From Floricoccus tropicus (GTDB lineage: Bacteria > Bacillota > Bacilli > Lactobacillales > Streptococcaceae): a stretch of DNA of 64,000 bases. Numbering within the stretch: position 1 is the first letter of the stretch; the number at the start of each line of letters is the position of its first letter. The notes beneath the pieces were generated by a model. That model saw only the letters and a list, made by a program, of their open reading frames with translations. It made no database searches and had not been told where the DNA came from. The stretch lies in NCBI RefSeq assembly GCF_001832905.1, contig NZ_MKIR01000022.1, positions 1 to 64,000 on the forward strand, in the 5' to 3' direction. The translations under genes were made by a program, and so were the position numbers. Shown one piece after another: positions 34,216 to 42,396 of this stretch.

Positions 34216-36186
34216 ATGAATGAATTTACAGTAGGATTAGGTGATTTGGGAAACACTTCGATACAAAATGTTGAGACCCTCTTTGCTCAGGCAAACGGTG
34301 CTCTTGGGGTTAGATCTAGTCTTCCAATTTTAGATCCAGATAGTAACCCTGGATCGTTTCTAAATGCATATTATGAAAGTCATGACATCATTTATGGTGA
34401 AAATGCCTATGGTTATGCTAAAAAGCATGAGACAATGGTAAAACTTTTCGATATGAGAAGTATAGACATTGAAATACTAGGCGATGATAATTTAAAGCTT
34501 CAAAAAGAAGATATTAGTTTAGATATGGCAAAAGGTATCTTAAATGAAGAATATATTTATAGTACAATTGATGGTGAAAAGATAAAAATTGAATTAGAAT
34601 CTTTTGCTAGTCATTTTGATCGAAATGTTTATGCTCAAAAAATAATAATAACTGCCTTGAATTTTTCAGGACAAGTATCTATTAATAAGAGTGTAAAGCA
34701 TATACCAGCAAAAAAAGATGAAGATTTTGATCCAAGGGTAAAAGAAGCCAGTGTTAACTTAATAGTAGAAGAAAATAAGTATACGACTCCGAATAGTAAT
34801 TTAAGTTTTTTCGTTAATTTTGATAAAATTAATGAGAATCTAGAAATTAATGAAGGTGAGTCTGTAACTTTTAAACAGATATATCAAATTTCTCGTGAAA
34901 ATAAATTTACCAATCCTACTTATGATCATCTTAAAGAAAAACAAATAGAAATTTTTAACCGCTTCTGGGAAAGTTCCGATATTGAAATTGAAGGAGATGA
35001 AAGGCTACAAAAAGGTATTCGGTTCAATTTATACCATTTATTTAATTCAGCTGGAAGAGATGGACACAGTAGTTTTGGTGCTAAGGGATTAACTGGTGAA
35101 GGGTATGAGGGACATTACTTTTGGGATACAGAAATGTATTTGTTACCATTCTTTGTCTACACTCAACCTGAAATTGCCAAGTCGCTTTTAACTTACAGAA
35201 CTAACATCTTGGATAAAGCACGTGATCGTGCTGAAGAGTTGGGCTTTAAGGGAGCTCTGTTTGCGTGGAGGACCATTGATGGACATGAAACATCAGCCTA
35301 CTACCCAGCGGGAACTGCACAACTGCATATTAATGCTGATATTGCTTACGCATTTGAACTTTATGAAAAGGTAACAGGTGATTCGGAGTTTATTGAAAAA
35401 TCGGCAGATGTTATATTTGAAACTGCAAGATTTTGGTATAGTTATGGCTTTAAGTCTGAGCGTGGTTTCGAAATACATGAAGTTACAGGTCCTGATGAGT
35501 ACACAGCTTTAGTAAATAATAACTACTATACAAATAAAATGGCACAAAATAATCTTAATTATGCATGTAAATTGGCTAAAAGGATGAATGTTAATATAGA
35601 GGAAGCTGCGAAATGGGAAGAGGCTTCAAATGAAATGTATTTGGGTTATGATATTGAAAGAGGTATTACAAAGCAAGATGACTCGTTCCTTGATAAGCAA
35701 GTTTGGGATTTTGAAAATACACCTAAGGAAAACTATCCTTTACTTTTACATTATCATCCAATGACTATTTATAAATATCAAGTTCTTAAACAAGCTGATA
35801 CCATCTTAGCTCATATGCTCTATGATGTTTCAAATGAACAGATGGAACGAGATTTTGATTTTTATGAACCATTGACTACTCATGACAGTTCTTTGTCAAA
35901 GGCAATCTATGGTGTGGTTGCGAGTAAAATTGGTCGCAGTGATGTTGCTTATAAATTCTTCAAAGAGGCTGCGACAATGGATTTAGAAGATCAACAAGGC
36001 AATTCAAGTCATGGAATACATGCAGCTAATATGGGAGGCTCATGGCTAGGATTACTATATGGTTTTGCTGGATTAAATATTAATAATGGTGAAGTGATAA
36101 TACATAATAATTTGCCTAAAGAAATTAAGTCTTTGAAGTTTACGCTAACTATCAATGGTGAAAAACGAGAGATATTAATAAAATAG
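34216..36186 (+). CDS. Glycoside hydrolase family 65 phosphorylase, probable maltose phosphorylase
   Basis: A 656-aa GH65 protein, with an N-terminal beta-sandwich then a catalytic (alpha/alpha)6 barrel. The general acid is Glu428 in 'EVTGPDEYT'; 'GEGYEGHYFWDTEMYLLPFF' near 299-318 is the core substrate motif. GH65 inverting phosphorylases split disaccharides with phosphate. Beside malEFG the best guess is maltose to glucose and beta-glucose-1-phosphate. It is about 100 residues shorter than typical maltose phosphorylases (about 750). Trehalose, kojibiose or nigerose specificity remains possible. Confidence 0.8.
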   Translation: MNEFTVGLGDLGNTSIQNVETLFAQANGALGVRSSLPILDPDSNPGSFLNAYYESHDIIYGENAYGYAKKHETMVKLFDMRSIDIEILGDDNLKLQKEDISLDMAKGILNEEYIYSTIDGEKIKIELESFASHFDRNVYAQKIIITALNFSGQVSINKSVKHIPAKKDEDFDPRVKEASVNLIVEENKYTTPNSNLSFFVNFDKINENLEINEGESVTFKQIYQISRENKFTNPTYDHLKEKQIEIFNRFWESSDIEIEGDERLQKGIRFNLYHLFNSAGRDGHSSFGAKGLTGEGYEGHYFWDTEMYLLPFFVYTQPEIAKSLLTYRTNILDKARDRAEELGFKGALFAWRTIDGHETSAYYPAGTAQLHINADIAYAFELYEKVTGDSEFIEKSADVIFETARFWYSYGFKSERGFEIHEVTGPDEYTALVNNNYYTNKMAQNNLNYACKLAKRMNVNIEEAAKWEEASNEMYLGYDIERGITKQDDSFLDKQVWDFENTPKENYPLLLHYHPMTIYKYQVLKQADTILAHMLYDVSNEQMERDFDFYEPLTTHDSSLSKAIYGVVASKIGRSDVAYKFFKEAATMDLEDQQGNSSHGIHAANMGGSWLGLLYGFAGLNINNGEVIIHNNLPKEIKSLKFTLTINGEKREILIK

Positions 36187-36240
36187 TATAAAAAAACTAG
36201 AGAATCTTGGAATTGAACTAGTAAATTGAGACTCTATAAA

Positions 36241-36294
36241 AAAAGCACCTTGTATGAAATTCATGCAAAATGAAAATCATAAGGAGGTGCTTTT
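36241..36294 (+). promoter_or_regulatory. Stem-loop sequestering a transposase ribosome site
   Basis: AAAAGCACCT pairs with AGGTGCTTTT; the right arm includes most of the Shine-Dalgarno AAGGAGG (36281-36287) of the transposase fragment that starts at 36298. Insertion sequences commonly use such hairpins to block translation from read-through mRNA. It may also slow transcription leaving the GH65 gene. Confidence 0.6.
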
Positions 36295-36297
36295 ACT

Positions 36298-36414
36298 ATG
36301 AAAAGAATTATGCATAGTTACGATACAAAATTACGAGCTATAGAAATGAAACAAGAAGGTCATACTACTAGGGAAATTCAAAAAAAATCGAAGAATAACC
36401 TCGATTTTTTTTAG
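36298..36414 (+). pseudogene. Transposase N-terminal fragment (IS3-family orfA type)
   Basis: Thirty-eight codons, with 'MHSYDTKLRAIEMKQEGHTT' matching the helix-turn-helix start of IS3/IS150-group OrfA proteins; it then runs into a terminator and stops. It is a remnant with no catalytic DDE part. It lies between the convergent GH65 and malG genes, so an insertion sequence once landed here and was mostly deleted. Confidence 0.7.
36382..36410. terminator. Bidirectional terminator between transposase remnant and malG
   Basis: AAAAAATCGA / TCGATTTTTT with a 9-nt loop; T-runs on both strands, so it serves the plus-strand genes and the malEFG operon. Confidence 0.8.
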
Positions 36415-36422
36415 AATACATT

Positions 36423-37262
36423 TTAACCTTTAACACCACCTGATGTGATACCTTCAACGTAATATTTTTGCATGAAGATGAATAGGAGGGTAATTGGTAC
36501 TGCTATGATTACGCATCCAGCAGTAAAGGTTGTGAACCAAGTATTGATTTTATCTTGAGTTACCATTGTAAATAAACCTATAGCGACTGTGTACTTTTCA
36601 ACCTGGTCTCCAAGGATAACTTTGGCAAAGATAAAGTCCATCCATGGTCCCATAAAGCTCATAAGAGCTGTATAAACGATGATTGGTTTAGATAGTGGAA
36701 GAGTTATCTTGAAGAAGATATCAGCCCTTGTAGCACCATCAATCATTGCTGATTCATCGAGAGAATATGGGATTGTATCAAAGAAACCTTTTGCTATATA
36801 AAATCCAAGTCCAGCTCCTGCTGAATATACAATAACCAAAGCAGTAAGAGTTTGGTCAAGCCCCATTGCCTTCAATATGTAGTAAATTGCAATCATACTC
36901 ATAAAACCAGGGAACATGTTAAGTACAAGTGCAAGTTTCAAAAAGCGATTACGATATTTGAAACGAATACGACTTAAAGCATATGACATTGCTACTATAA
37001 TGAATGTTGATATTATACAAGTGAAAATAGCAACTATTAATGTATTCATAAACCATTTTCCAAATGGGAATGATGGATTTGCAAATAGATTTGAGTAATT
37101 TTTAAGTGTGAATGTTTTAGGAATTATGTACTCAACAGCCATTCCACCTTCACCACGGAAGCTAGTCATTACTATCCAAAAAATAGGGAATAGCCAGACA
37201 ATAGCCAGAACGACTAGTGAGATATAAGTAATTGCTAAATTTCTATTTTTAGTCTTTTTCAT
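36423..37262 (-). CDS. malG: Maltodextrin ABC transporter permease MalG
   Basis: A 279-aa permease with six membrane segments. The EAA loop 'YSLDESAMIDGATRADIFFKITLPLSKP' near 173-200 docks on the ATPase. It ends 'YYVEGITSGGVKG', the usual MalG/MsmG C-terminus. It starts 2 bp after malF. The partner ATPase (MalK or shared MsmK) is not in the window. Confidence 0.93.
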   Translation of the reverse strand: MKKTKNRNLAITYISLVVLAIVWLFPIFWIVMTSFRGEGGMAVEYIIPKTFTLKNYSNLFANPSFPFGKWFMNTLIVAIFTCIISTFIIVAMSYALSRIRFKYRNRFLKLALVLNMFPGFMSMIAIYYILKAMGLDQTLTALVIVYSAGAGLGFYIAKGFFDTIPYSLDESAMIDGATRADIFFKITLPLSKPIIVYTALMSFMGPWMDFIFAKVILGDQVEKYTVAIGLFTMVTQDKINTWFTTFTAGCVIIAVPITLLFIFMQKYYVEGITSGGVKG

Positions 37263-37264
37263 GA

Positions 37265-38620
37265 TTATAGCCCTTCCTTATATGAATTGGTTCTAGTATA
37301 AGCTAGTAAGCTAAATACTGCACTTAATGTAAAGATAAATATTCCGACAACTGAAGCTAAATTATAGTCGGCTGCTTCAACAGTAAGTTTGTATAACCAT
37401 GTAACCAAAAGGTCGGTCTCACCGGCTTGATAGTATTTAGGGTTAGATGGTGTACCACCGGTTAGTAGATAGATAACATTGAAATTATTTATGTTTCCAA
37501 TAAATTGTTGAATTAAAGTTGGTGTCATAATCAATAAGATTTGTGGGAAAGTGATAGATCTAAATATTTGGAATTTATTAGCTCCATCAATTTCAGCGGC
37601 TTCTAACTGTTCAGAAGGTAGATTCATAATAATACCTGTTGCTACAAGCATTGTTACTGGGATACCAACCCACATATTAACAAATATAATTGTAATTTTT
37701 GCCATTAAACCGTTAGTAAGGAACGGTATTGGAGCACCAATTAATCCCCATTTTTGTAGCAATGTATTAACAGGTCCCCAAGAACTTAGGAGATTTTTCA
37801 TTGTTAATAGAGATACGAACTGAGGAACTGCCATTGTAATAACGAATAATGTCCTCCAAATTTTTTTACCTTTCAAACCTTTAGTATTTATTATTAATGC
37901 TAGTAAAATACCAAAGAAGAAAGTAGTAGCCGTAGCAAATACTGCCCAAATCAAAGTCCAAGATAACAATGGTAAGAATGTATTTGCCATACGTCCAGTA
38001 AATACATTAGCAAAGTTAGCAAGTCCAACCCACGAGAATAAATGCTTTGGAGGTAGATGTAAATGGTCATAGCTTGTAAAGGCTATTAAAATCATATATA
38101 CCAATGGTAGAACTGTGAATATAACAACACCGATTAGAGGAATGGCCATTAATGTCATATGGAATCGTCCGTCGGCAAGTGTTTCAAAATCTTCTTTGAA
38201 TGATGGAGCTTTAATACCAGCTTTATGAAGAACAAATAGCTTACGATTACTCTTAAGTCCACACCAGAAAACATAGGCATAGACTAGACAGAATATAACT
38301 GCTGCCAAACCAAAAATCATGAGCAACATAGAGTTATCTCCGTCAACAGTTACCTGCATTTCAATTCCGTCAACAACTTTTGTTTCAACACCTTGAGTAT
38401 GTGTACCTAGGGTAATTAATCCATGTAAAGCTGGAATTACTTGTAATACAAACGAGATTAGGAAAAAAACTTCTGCTAATAGATATGCAAGTCCTTTAAT
38501 TATTTGTTTATTACGAAGGTTGTTTAAACCAGAAATAATGAAAGATAACTTGGTGATCAAATCACCTTCTTTGAATACGGTTTTCATAGGTATGAAACTA
38601 TGGTTAGTAGATGTATCCAT
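37265..38620 (-). CDS. malF: Maltodextrin ABC transporter permease MalF
   Basis: A 451-aa permease with about eight membrane segments, including two extra N-terminal spans (about 45-70 and 95-120) typical of Firmicute MalF/MalC. The EAA loop 'EQLEAAEIDGANKFQIFRSITFP' lies near 333-355. It pairs with MalG to form the pore. GAAAGGA precedes the ATG. It is separated from malE by a GC-rich stem-loop. Confidence 0.93.
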   Translation of the reverse strand: MDTSTNHSFIPMKTVFKEGDLITKLSFIISGLNNLRNKQIIKGLAYLLAEVFFLISFVLQVIPALHGLITLGTHTQGVETKVVDGIEMQVTVDGDNSMLLMIFGLAAVIFCLVYAYVFWCGLKSNRKLFVLHKAGIKAPSFKEDFETLADGRFHMTLMAIPLIGVVIFTVLPLVYMILIAFTSYDHLHLPPKHLFSWVGLANFANVFTGRMANTFLPLLSWTLIWAVFATATTFFFGILLALIINTKGLKGKKIWRTLFVITMAVPQFVSLLTMKNLLSSWGPVNTLLQKWGLIGAPIPFLTNGLMAKITIIFVNMWVGIPVTMLVATGIIMNLPSEQLEAAEIDGANKFQIFRSITFPQILLIMTPTLIQQFIGNINNFNVIYLLTGGTPSNPKYYQAGETDLLVTWLYKLTVEAADYNLASVVGIFIFTLSAVFSLLAYTRTNSYKEGL

Positions 38621-38643
38621 AATAAATCCTTTCTATAAAAATA

Positions 38644-38675
38644 AGGGGCAGGCACGTATTTGCCTTGCGCCCCCT
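38644..38675 (-). other. Intercistronic stem-loop between malE and malF
   Basis: AGGGG..GGCA pairs with TGCC..CCCCT; unusually GC-rich for this genome. On the minus strand the T-run follows weakly, so it is more likely an mRNA stabiliser or partial attenuator that lets malE be made in excess of malFG. Confidence 0.55.
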
Positions 38676-38688
38676 AAAAATTGTATGA

Positions 38689-39951
38689 TTATTTTTGACC
38701 AGAGATATCTTTCATAAGTTGATCAAGTGAAGATTTATATTGATCAGGTTTAATTTTACCAGTATATGCACCAGACATAGTAGCAGCTGTAGAAGACCAG
38801 AAGTTTGTCATTTCAGGAATCTTAGGCATGATTACAGAGTAATCTTTACCAGACATAGTAGCTACTGCATTTGCTAGCTCACTATTTTTAACAGCATCAG
38901 ACTCTTGAAGTTTTTTGTTTGTTGGAATAGTGCTACGAGTAGGTTCCTTGAATTGAGCATCTTGGAATTTTTCAGAAGAGAAGTATTCAGCCAATTTATA
39001 AGCTTTAGAAATTCTTTCAGTGTCCCCGTTTGCTGGTGCTTGGTTAACTGCAAATACTTGTACACCTAAGAATGATTTTTGTTGAACTTCTTGTCCACCA
39101 ATATTAATTTTTGGATATACTGCAATACCAAGATTTTCTTTACCAACTGCTTCTTCAGCTTTATGGTAATCCCATGGTCCAGATTGAAGGGCAGCAATTT
39201 CACCAGATTTAAATTTAGAAAGTGCATCTTCACTAACATTTACAAAGTTTTTATTGTTCTTTTGGTCAGCAACCCATTGAAGAACTGCTACACCTTTATC
39301 ATTGTTCCAGTTAGTTCCGTTTGGATCTTCTCCATTTGGTCCGAATAAGTCAAGTCCCATTGACATGAATAAAGGTCCCCAGTAGTAAGCATTAACTTCT
39401 TGAAGATTTGATCCACCAAACTTAGCTTTACTTGTTATACCTTCAAAAGTTTTAACATCATCAGCTGAAAGTTGAGTCTTGTTATAGTAATAAATTAATG
39501 ATTCTACACCAAATGGGAAGGCATATTCTTCACCTTTATATGTTACAGCTTGAACTGCACTATCAATTTGTTCTTCTTTGATCTTTGTTGAAAACTGTTC
39601 AGGAATTTTTTGAAGTACACCTGATTCAACTAGTTGTCCAATATGATCATGTGGAGCTGCAAAAACATCAGCGGCTTTACTTGGATCTTTTTTGATATTT
39701 TCTTGAGCTTTTGAAGCGTCATTTTCAATGATTTCTAGCTTAACATTTGGATTTTCAGTTTCGAAGTCTTTAACATTTGCTTCGTAGAATTTTTTCGAGT
39801 CTGTTGGAACCCAAACTTTTAATGAGATTTTTTTATCTGAACTACCAGATGACTCAGCTTTTTTCTCAGTTTTTCCACCACAACCTACTAATAGAGTAGT
39901 AGCAGCCAACGCAGTAGCCCCTGCAAGAGCAAGCTTTTTCCAATTTTTCAT
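38689..39951 (-). CDS. malE: Maltose/maltodextrin-binding lipoprotein MalE
   Basis: A 420-aa solute-binding protein. The lipoprotein signal has lipobox 'LLVGC' with Cys24, then a Ser/Lys linker. The mature part has the family pattern 'LKVWVPTDSKKFYEANVKDF' and 'NVKLEIIENDASKAQENIKK', and 'AIPEMTNFWS'-like near the C-terminus. It captures maltodextrins for MalFG. First gene of malEFG, with GGAGGG upstream and a catabolite-controlled promoter. Confidence 0.93.
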   Translation of the reverse strand: MKNWKKLALAGATALAATTLLVGCGGKTEKKAESSGSSDKKISLKVWVPTDSKKFYEANVKDFETENPNVKLEIIENDASKAQENIKKDPSKAADVFAAPHDHIGQLVESGVLQKIPEQFSTKIKEEQIDSAVQAVTYKGEEYAFPFGVESLIYYYNKTQLSADDVKTFEGITSKAKFGGSNLQEVNAYYWGPLFMSMGLDLFGPNGEDPNGTNWNNDKGVAVLQWVADQKNNKNFVNVSEDALSKFKSGEIAALQSGPWDYHKAEEAVGKENLGIAVYPKINIGGQEVQQKSFLGVQVFAVNQAPANGDTERISKAYKLAEYFSSEKFQDAQFKEPTRSTIPTNKKLQESDAVKNSELANAVATMSGKDYSVIMPKIPEMTNFWSSTAATMSGAYTGKIKPDQYKSSLDQLMKDISGQK

Positions 39952-40027
39952 TTAATAATACCCTCCTAATGTGTATTAAAGTTAATTTTTTTTGGCATAT
40001 CATTTTTGATATGTCTTTCTAAGACTT

Positions 40028-40056
40028 ATTATGCAATCGTTTTCACTGAAAGTCAA
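40028..40056 (-). promoter_or_regulatory. Promoter of malEFG
   Basis: Minus strand: TTGACT, 17 nt, CATAAT, with the cre/operator sequence inside the spacer. Confidence 0.7.
40032..40045. promoter_or_regulatory. cre site (CcpA) in the malE promoter
   Basis: TGCAATCGTTTTCA matches the catabolite-responsive element consensus (TGNAANCGNWNNCW). Sitting in the -35/-10 spacer, it should repress malEFG when glucose is present. A MalR-type LacI regulator could use the same site. Confidence 0.75.
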
Positions 40057-40129
40057 GTGTTTTTATGTGTTTTTATGTAAGCGATATAAAACCATTGCCT
40101 AAAGGCTTTTAAAATTACAAATAATTTGT

Positions 40130-40143
40130 TGCAAACGATTGCG
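40130..40143. promoter_or_regulatory. LacI-family operator (cre or MalR) upstream of the glucosidase gene
   Basis: TGCAAACGATTGCG is palindromic about its CG centre (GCAA-ACGA-TTGC) and close to the cre/MalR pattern. It lies 254 bp upstream of the GH13 gene and about 75 bp upstream of the malE -35. The remainder of 39952-40396 is AT-rich, with one further inverted repeat (AATATCAA at 40206 / TTGATATT at 40227) and no gene. Confidence 0.65.
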
Positions 40144-40396
40144 AAAAAAGTAGAAAATGTTAAACTAAATTTAATTAGATTATTGTTTTATGGTTTGTGT
40201 TTTTGAATATCAATACGTGAAATTTGTTGATATTAGTAATATGTACAGAAATAAGTGATGGAATTTATTGTTAAATTTACTTATATAACTATAATTTTAT
40301 TATTCAACTTTGAGTTTTAGATTTGAATTAATTAATAATAAGATAACATCTATATTTTTTATATAGTAAAATTTATTTAAAAGGAGATTTACGAGT

Positions 40397-42049
40397 ATGA
40401 AGGGTGATTGGTTTAAATCAGCGGTAGGGTATCAAATTTATCCTAAGAGTTTTAAGGATACAAATGATGATGGTATAGGTGACATTGGAGGAATAATTGA
40501 AAAACTTCCATATTTAAAAGAATTAGGGATTGATTTTCTATGGTTAAATCCAATATATCAAAGTCCGCAGATTGATGGTGGATATGATATCTCGGATTTT
40601 TATGAAATTGATGAATCTTTTGGAACAATTGATGACTTGAAGGTGCTTTTAAAAGAAGCTCATGAACTAGATATTAAAGTTATAATGGATTTAGTAGTAA
40701 ATCATACTTCTGATCAGCATCCATGGTTTATCGAGAGTAAAAAATCATTAGACAACCCATACAGAAATTATTATCATTGGGAGGATGCTAGTGAAGGGGA
40801 GCCACCAAATAATTGGATATCTTTCTTTGGTGGAAGTACTTGGACTTACGATGAAAGCACAAAACAATCTTACTTCCATGTTTTTGCTAAAGAGCAACCG
40901 GATTTGAACTGGAAAAATCCTAATATGAGGCATGAAATATATAACATGATTCGTTGGTGGCTTGAATTAGGTATTGATGGATTTAGAATAGATGCGATAA
41001 GTCATATTCAAAAGGAAAAATGGGATTTTAAAATTGTAAGTTTTGATGGTGATGATCCTTGGCAACCGTTTATGAATGTTCCTGGTATTGAAGATTATAT
41101 GTTTGAACTTAAAGATATATTTGACGAGTATGATGCATTAACTGTTGGAGAGGCTAGTGGAGTTGAGAGCATTGAAGCTAATAAATGGACAGGACAAGAT
41201 GGTTATCTTGACATGATATTTGAACTTGGTCATGCTGTAAAAAAAGAAGAAATCCCTGATACTGAGGTGAAAAATAAGGTAGATGTAAAAAAGTATAAAA
41301 AAGAAATTATTAAGTGGCAAGAAGATCTTCTTGAAAATGGTTGGAATGGGACATATCTTGAAAATCATGATAATCCACGCTCAATAGATATATATGGAGA
41401 TGGAACGATAAAATCAGCCAAGCCTTTTGCAGTGCAGTATATGCTAATGAGAGGAACTCCTTTTATTTATCAAGGACAAGAGTTGGGAATGACAAATTAT
41501 CCTTTTGATAATATTGACCAGATAGATGTACCTGATTCACATCATGCTTATAACAAGTTAATAAATGAAGGTTATTCAAAAGAATATGCCATACAAAAAG
41601 TTGGAATAACAAGTCGGGATAATTCTAGGACACCTATGCAATGGGATAATAGTTATAATGCAGGATTTACTCAAGGTAAACCTTGGCTTGTTATAAATCC
41701 TAATTATGATCATATTAATGCCAAAGATGCGATGAAAATGGAATCTTCATTATTTAAACTCTATCAAAGACTGATCAAGTTAAGACATGATAAAAAGACG
41801 ATTTCTATAGGAAAAATTGAGTTTATAAATAAAGAAGATGATAATATCTTTGCGTATAGACGAGTAGTTGAAGGATCAGAAATTTTAGTAATTACAAATT
41901 TATCAAATGATACAAGTAAAATAAATCTAGAAATTGGTGAGGACTATATAGAAAGCTATGAGGAAGTAAAACTGGATCAAAAAAATCCTCGTAAACTGTT
42001 TAAAACTATGAATCTAGATCCTTGGGAATATAGGATATATGAAAAATAA
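40397..42049 (+). CDS. GH13 alpha-glucosidase (oligo-1,6-glucosidase/maltase family)
   Basis: A 550-aa GH13 subfamily 31-like enzyme. The nucleophile is Asp199 in 'GFRIDAISH', the acid/base Glu252 in 'VGEASG', and the stabilising Asp is in 'ENHDNPRS'; region V 'QPDLNW' is present. Residue 200 after the nucleophile is Ala, not the Val typical of alpha-1,6-specific enzymes, which leans toward alpha-1,4 substrates such as maltose and short maltodextrins. No signal peptide, so it acts inside on MalEFG imports. Confidence 0.88.
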   Translation: MKGDWFKSAVGYQIYPKSFKDTNDDGIGDIGGIIEKLPYLKELGIDFLWLNPIYQSPQIDGGYDISDFYEIDESFGTIDDLKVLLKEAHELDIKVIMDLVVNHTSDQHPWFIESKKSLDNPYRNYYHWEDASEGEPPNNWISFFGGSTWTYDESTKQSYFHVFAKEQPDLNWKNPNMRHEIYNMIRWWLELGIDGFRIDAISHIQKEKWDFKIVSFDGDDPWQPFMNVPGIEDYMFELKDIFDEYDALTVGEASGVESIEANKWTGQDGYLDMIFELGHAVKKEEIPDTEVKNKVDVKKYKKEIIKWQEDLLENGWNGTYLENHDNPRSIDIYGDGTIKSAKPFAVQYMLMRGTPFIYQGQELGMTNYPFDNIDQIDVPDSHHAYNKLINEGYSKEYAIQKVGITSRDNSRTPMQWDNSYNAGFTQGKPWLVINPNYDHINAKDAMKMESSLFKLYQRLIKLRHDKKTISIGKIEFINKEDDNIFAYRRVVEGSEILVITNLSNDTSKINLEIGEDYIESYEEVKLDQKNPRKLFKTMNLDPWEYRIYEK

Positions 42050-42108
42050 AATTGTATGAATAAATTCTATTCAGTAAATTATTTGTATTAAACTATAAAA
42101 TTTCTGAC

Positions 42109-42140
42109 AAGCTTGCAACAAATTGTTGCAAGCTTTTTTA
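42109..42140 (+). terminator. Terminator of the GH13 gene
   Basis: AAGCTTGCAAC / GTTGCAAGCTT with loop AAATT and T-run. Confidence 0.9.
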
Positions 42141-42202
42141 AAAGATGTTATTTCAAATTGTTTTAATATAATCTTCTTATAATCTATATTTTTTTAGAGG
42201 AA

Positions 42203-42240
42203 TATAGAAAGGAGAAAATATATTATATATTGATATCTGT
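42203..42240 (+). other. Possible remnant of an XRE-regulator gene start
   Basis: The stretch AATATAGAAAGGAG through GATATCTGTAAAGAGAAA resembles the ribosome site and first codons of the XRE-membrane gene at 33478 (AATTTAGAAAGGAG ... GATATAGGT ... AAAGAGAAA) but stops within ten codons. AT-richness and the shared Shine-Dalgarno limit confidence. Confidence 0.25.
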
Positions 42241-42293
42241 AAAGAGAAATGAGAATTAAAAATTACTTAGAGACTAAAATAAGATATTTTTTA

Positions 42294-42317
42294 TAAAACT
42301 TACAAATTTGTAAGTTT
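42294..42317. promoter_or_regulatory. 24-bp perfect palindrome upstream of the efflux operon
   Basis: AAAACTTACAAA / TTTGTAAGTTTT without a spacer. It is followed by TATAAT at 42335-42340 and overlaps the likely -35 region (TTGTAA at 42307), so it looks like the operator of a TetR- or MarR-type repressor encoded elsewhere. A terminator is less likely because there is no loop. Confidence 0.65.
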
Positions 42318-42396
42318 TTACATTGTAATTTAGTATATAATGGTTATTATAGAAAATTGTAACTAGTAAATCTTGTCGAAAAGAATGGAGGATAAT

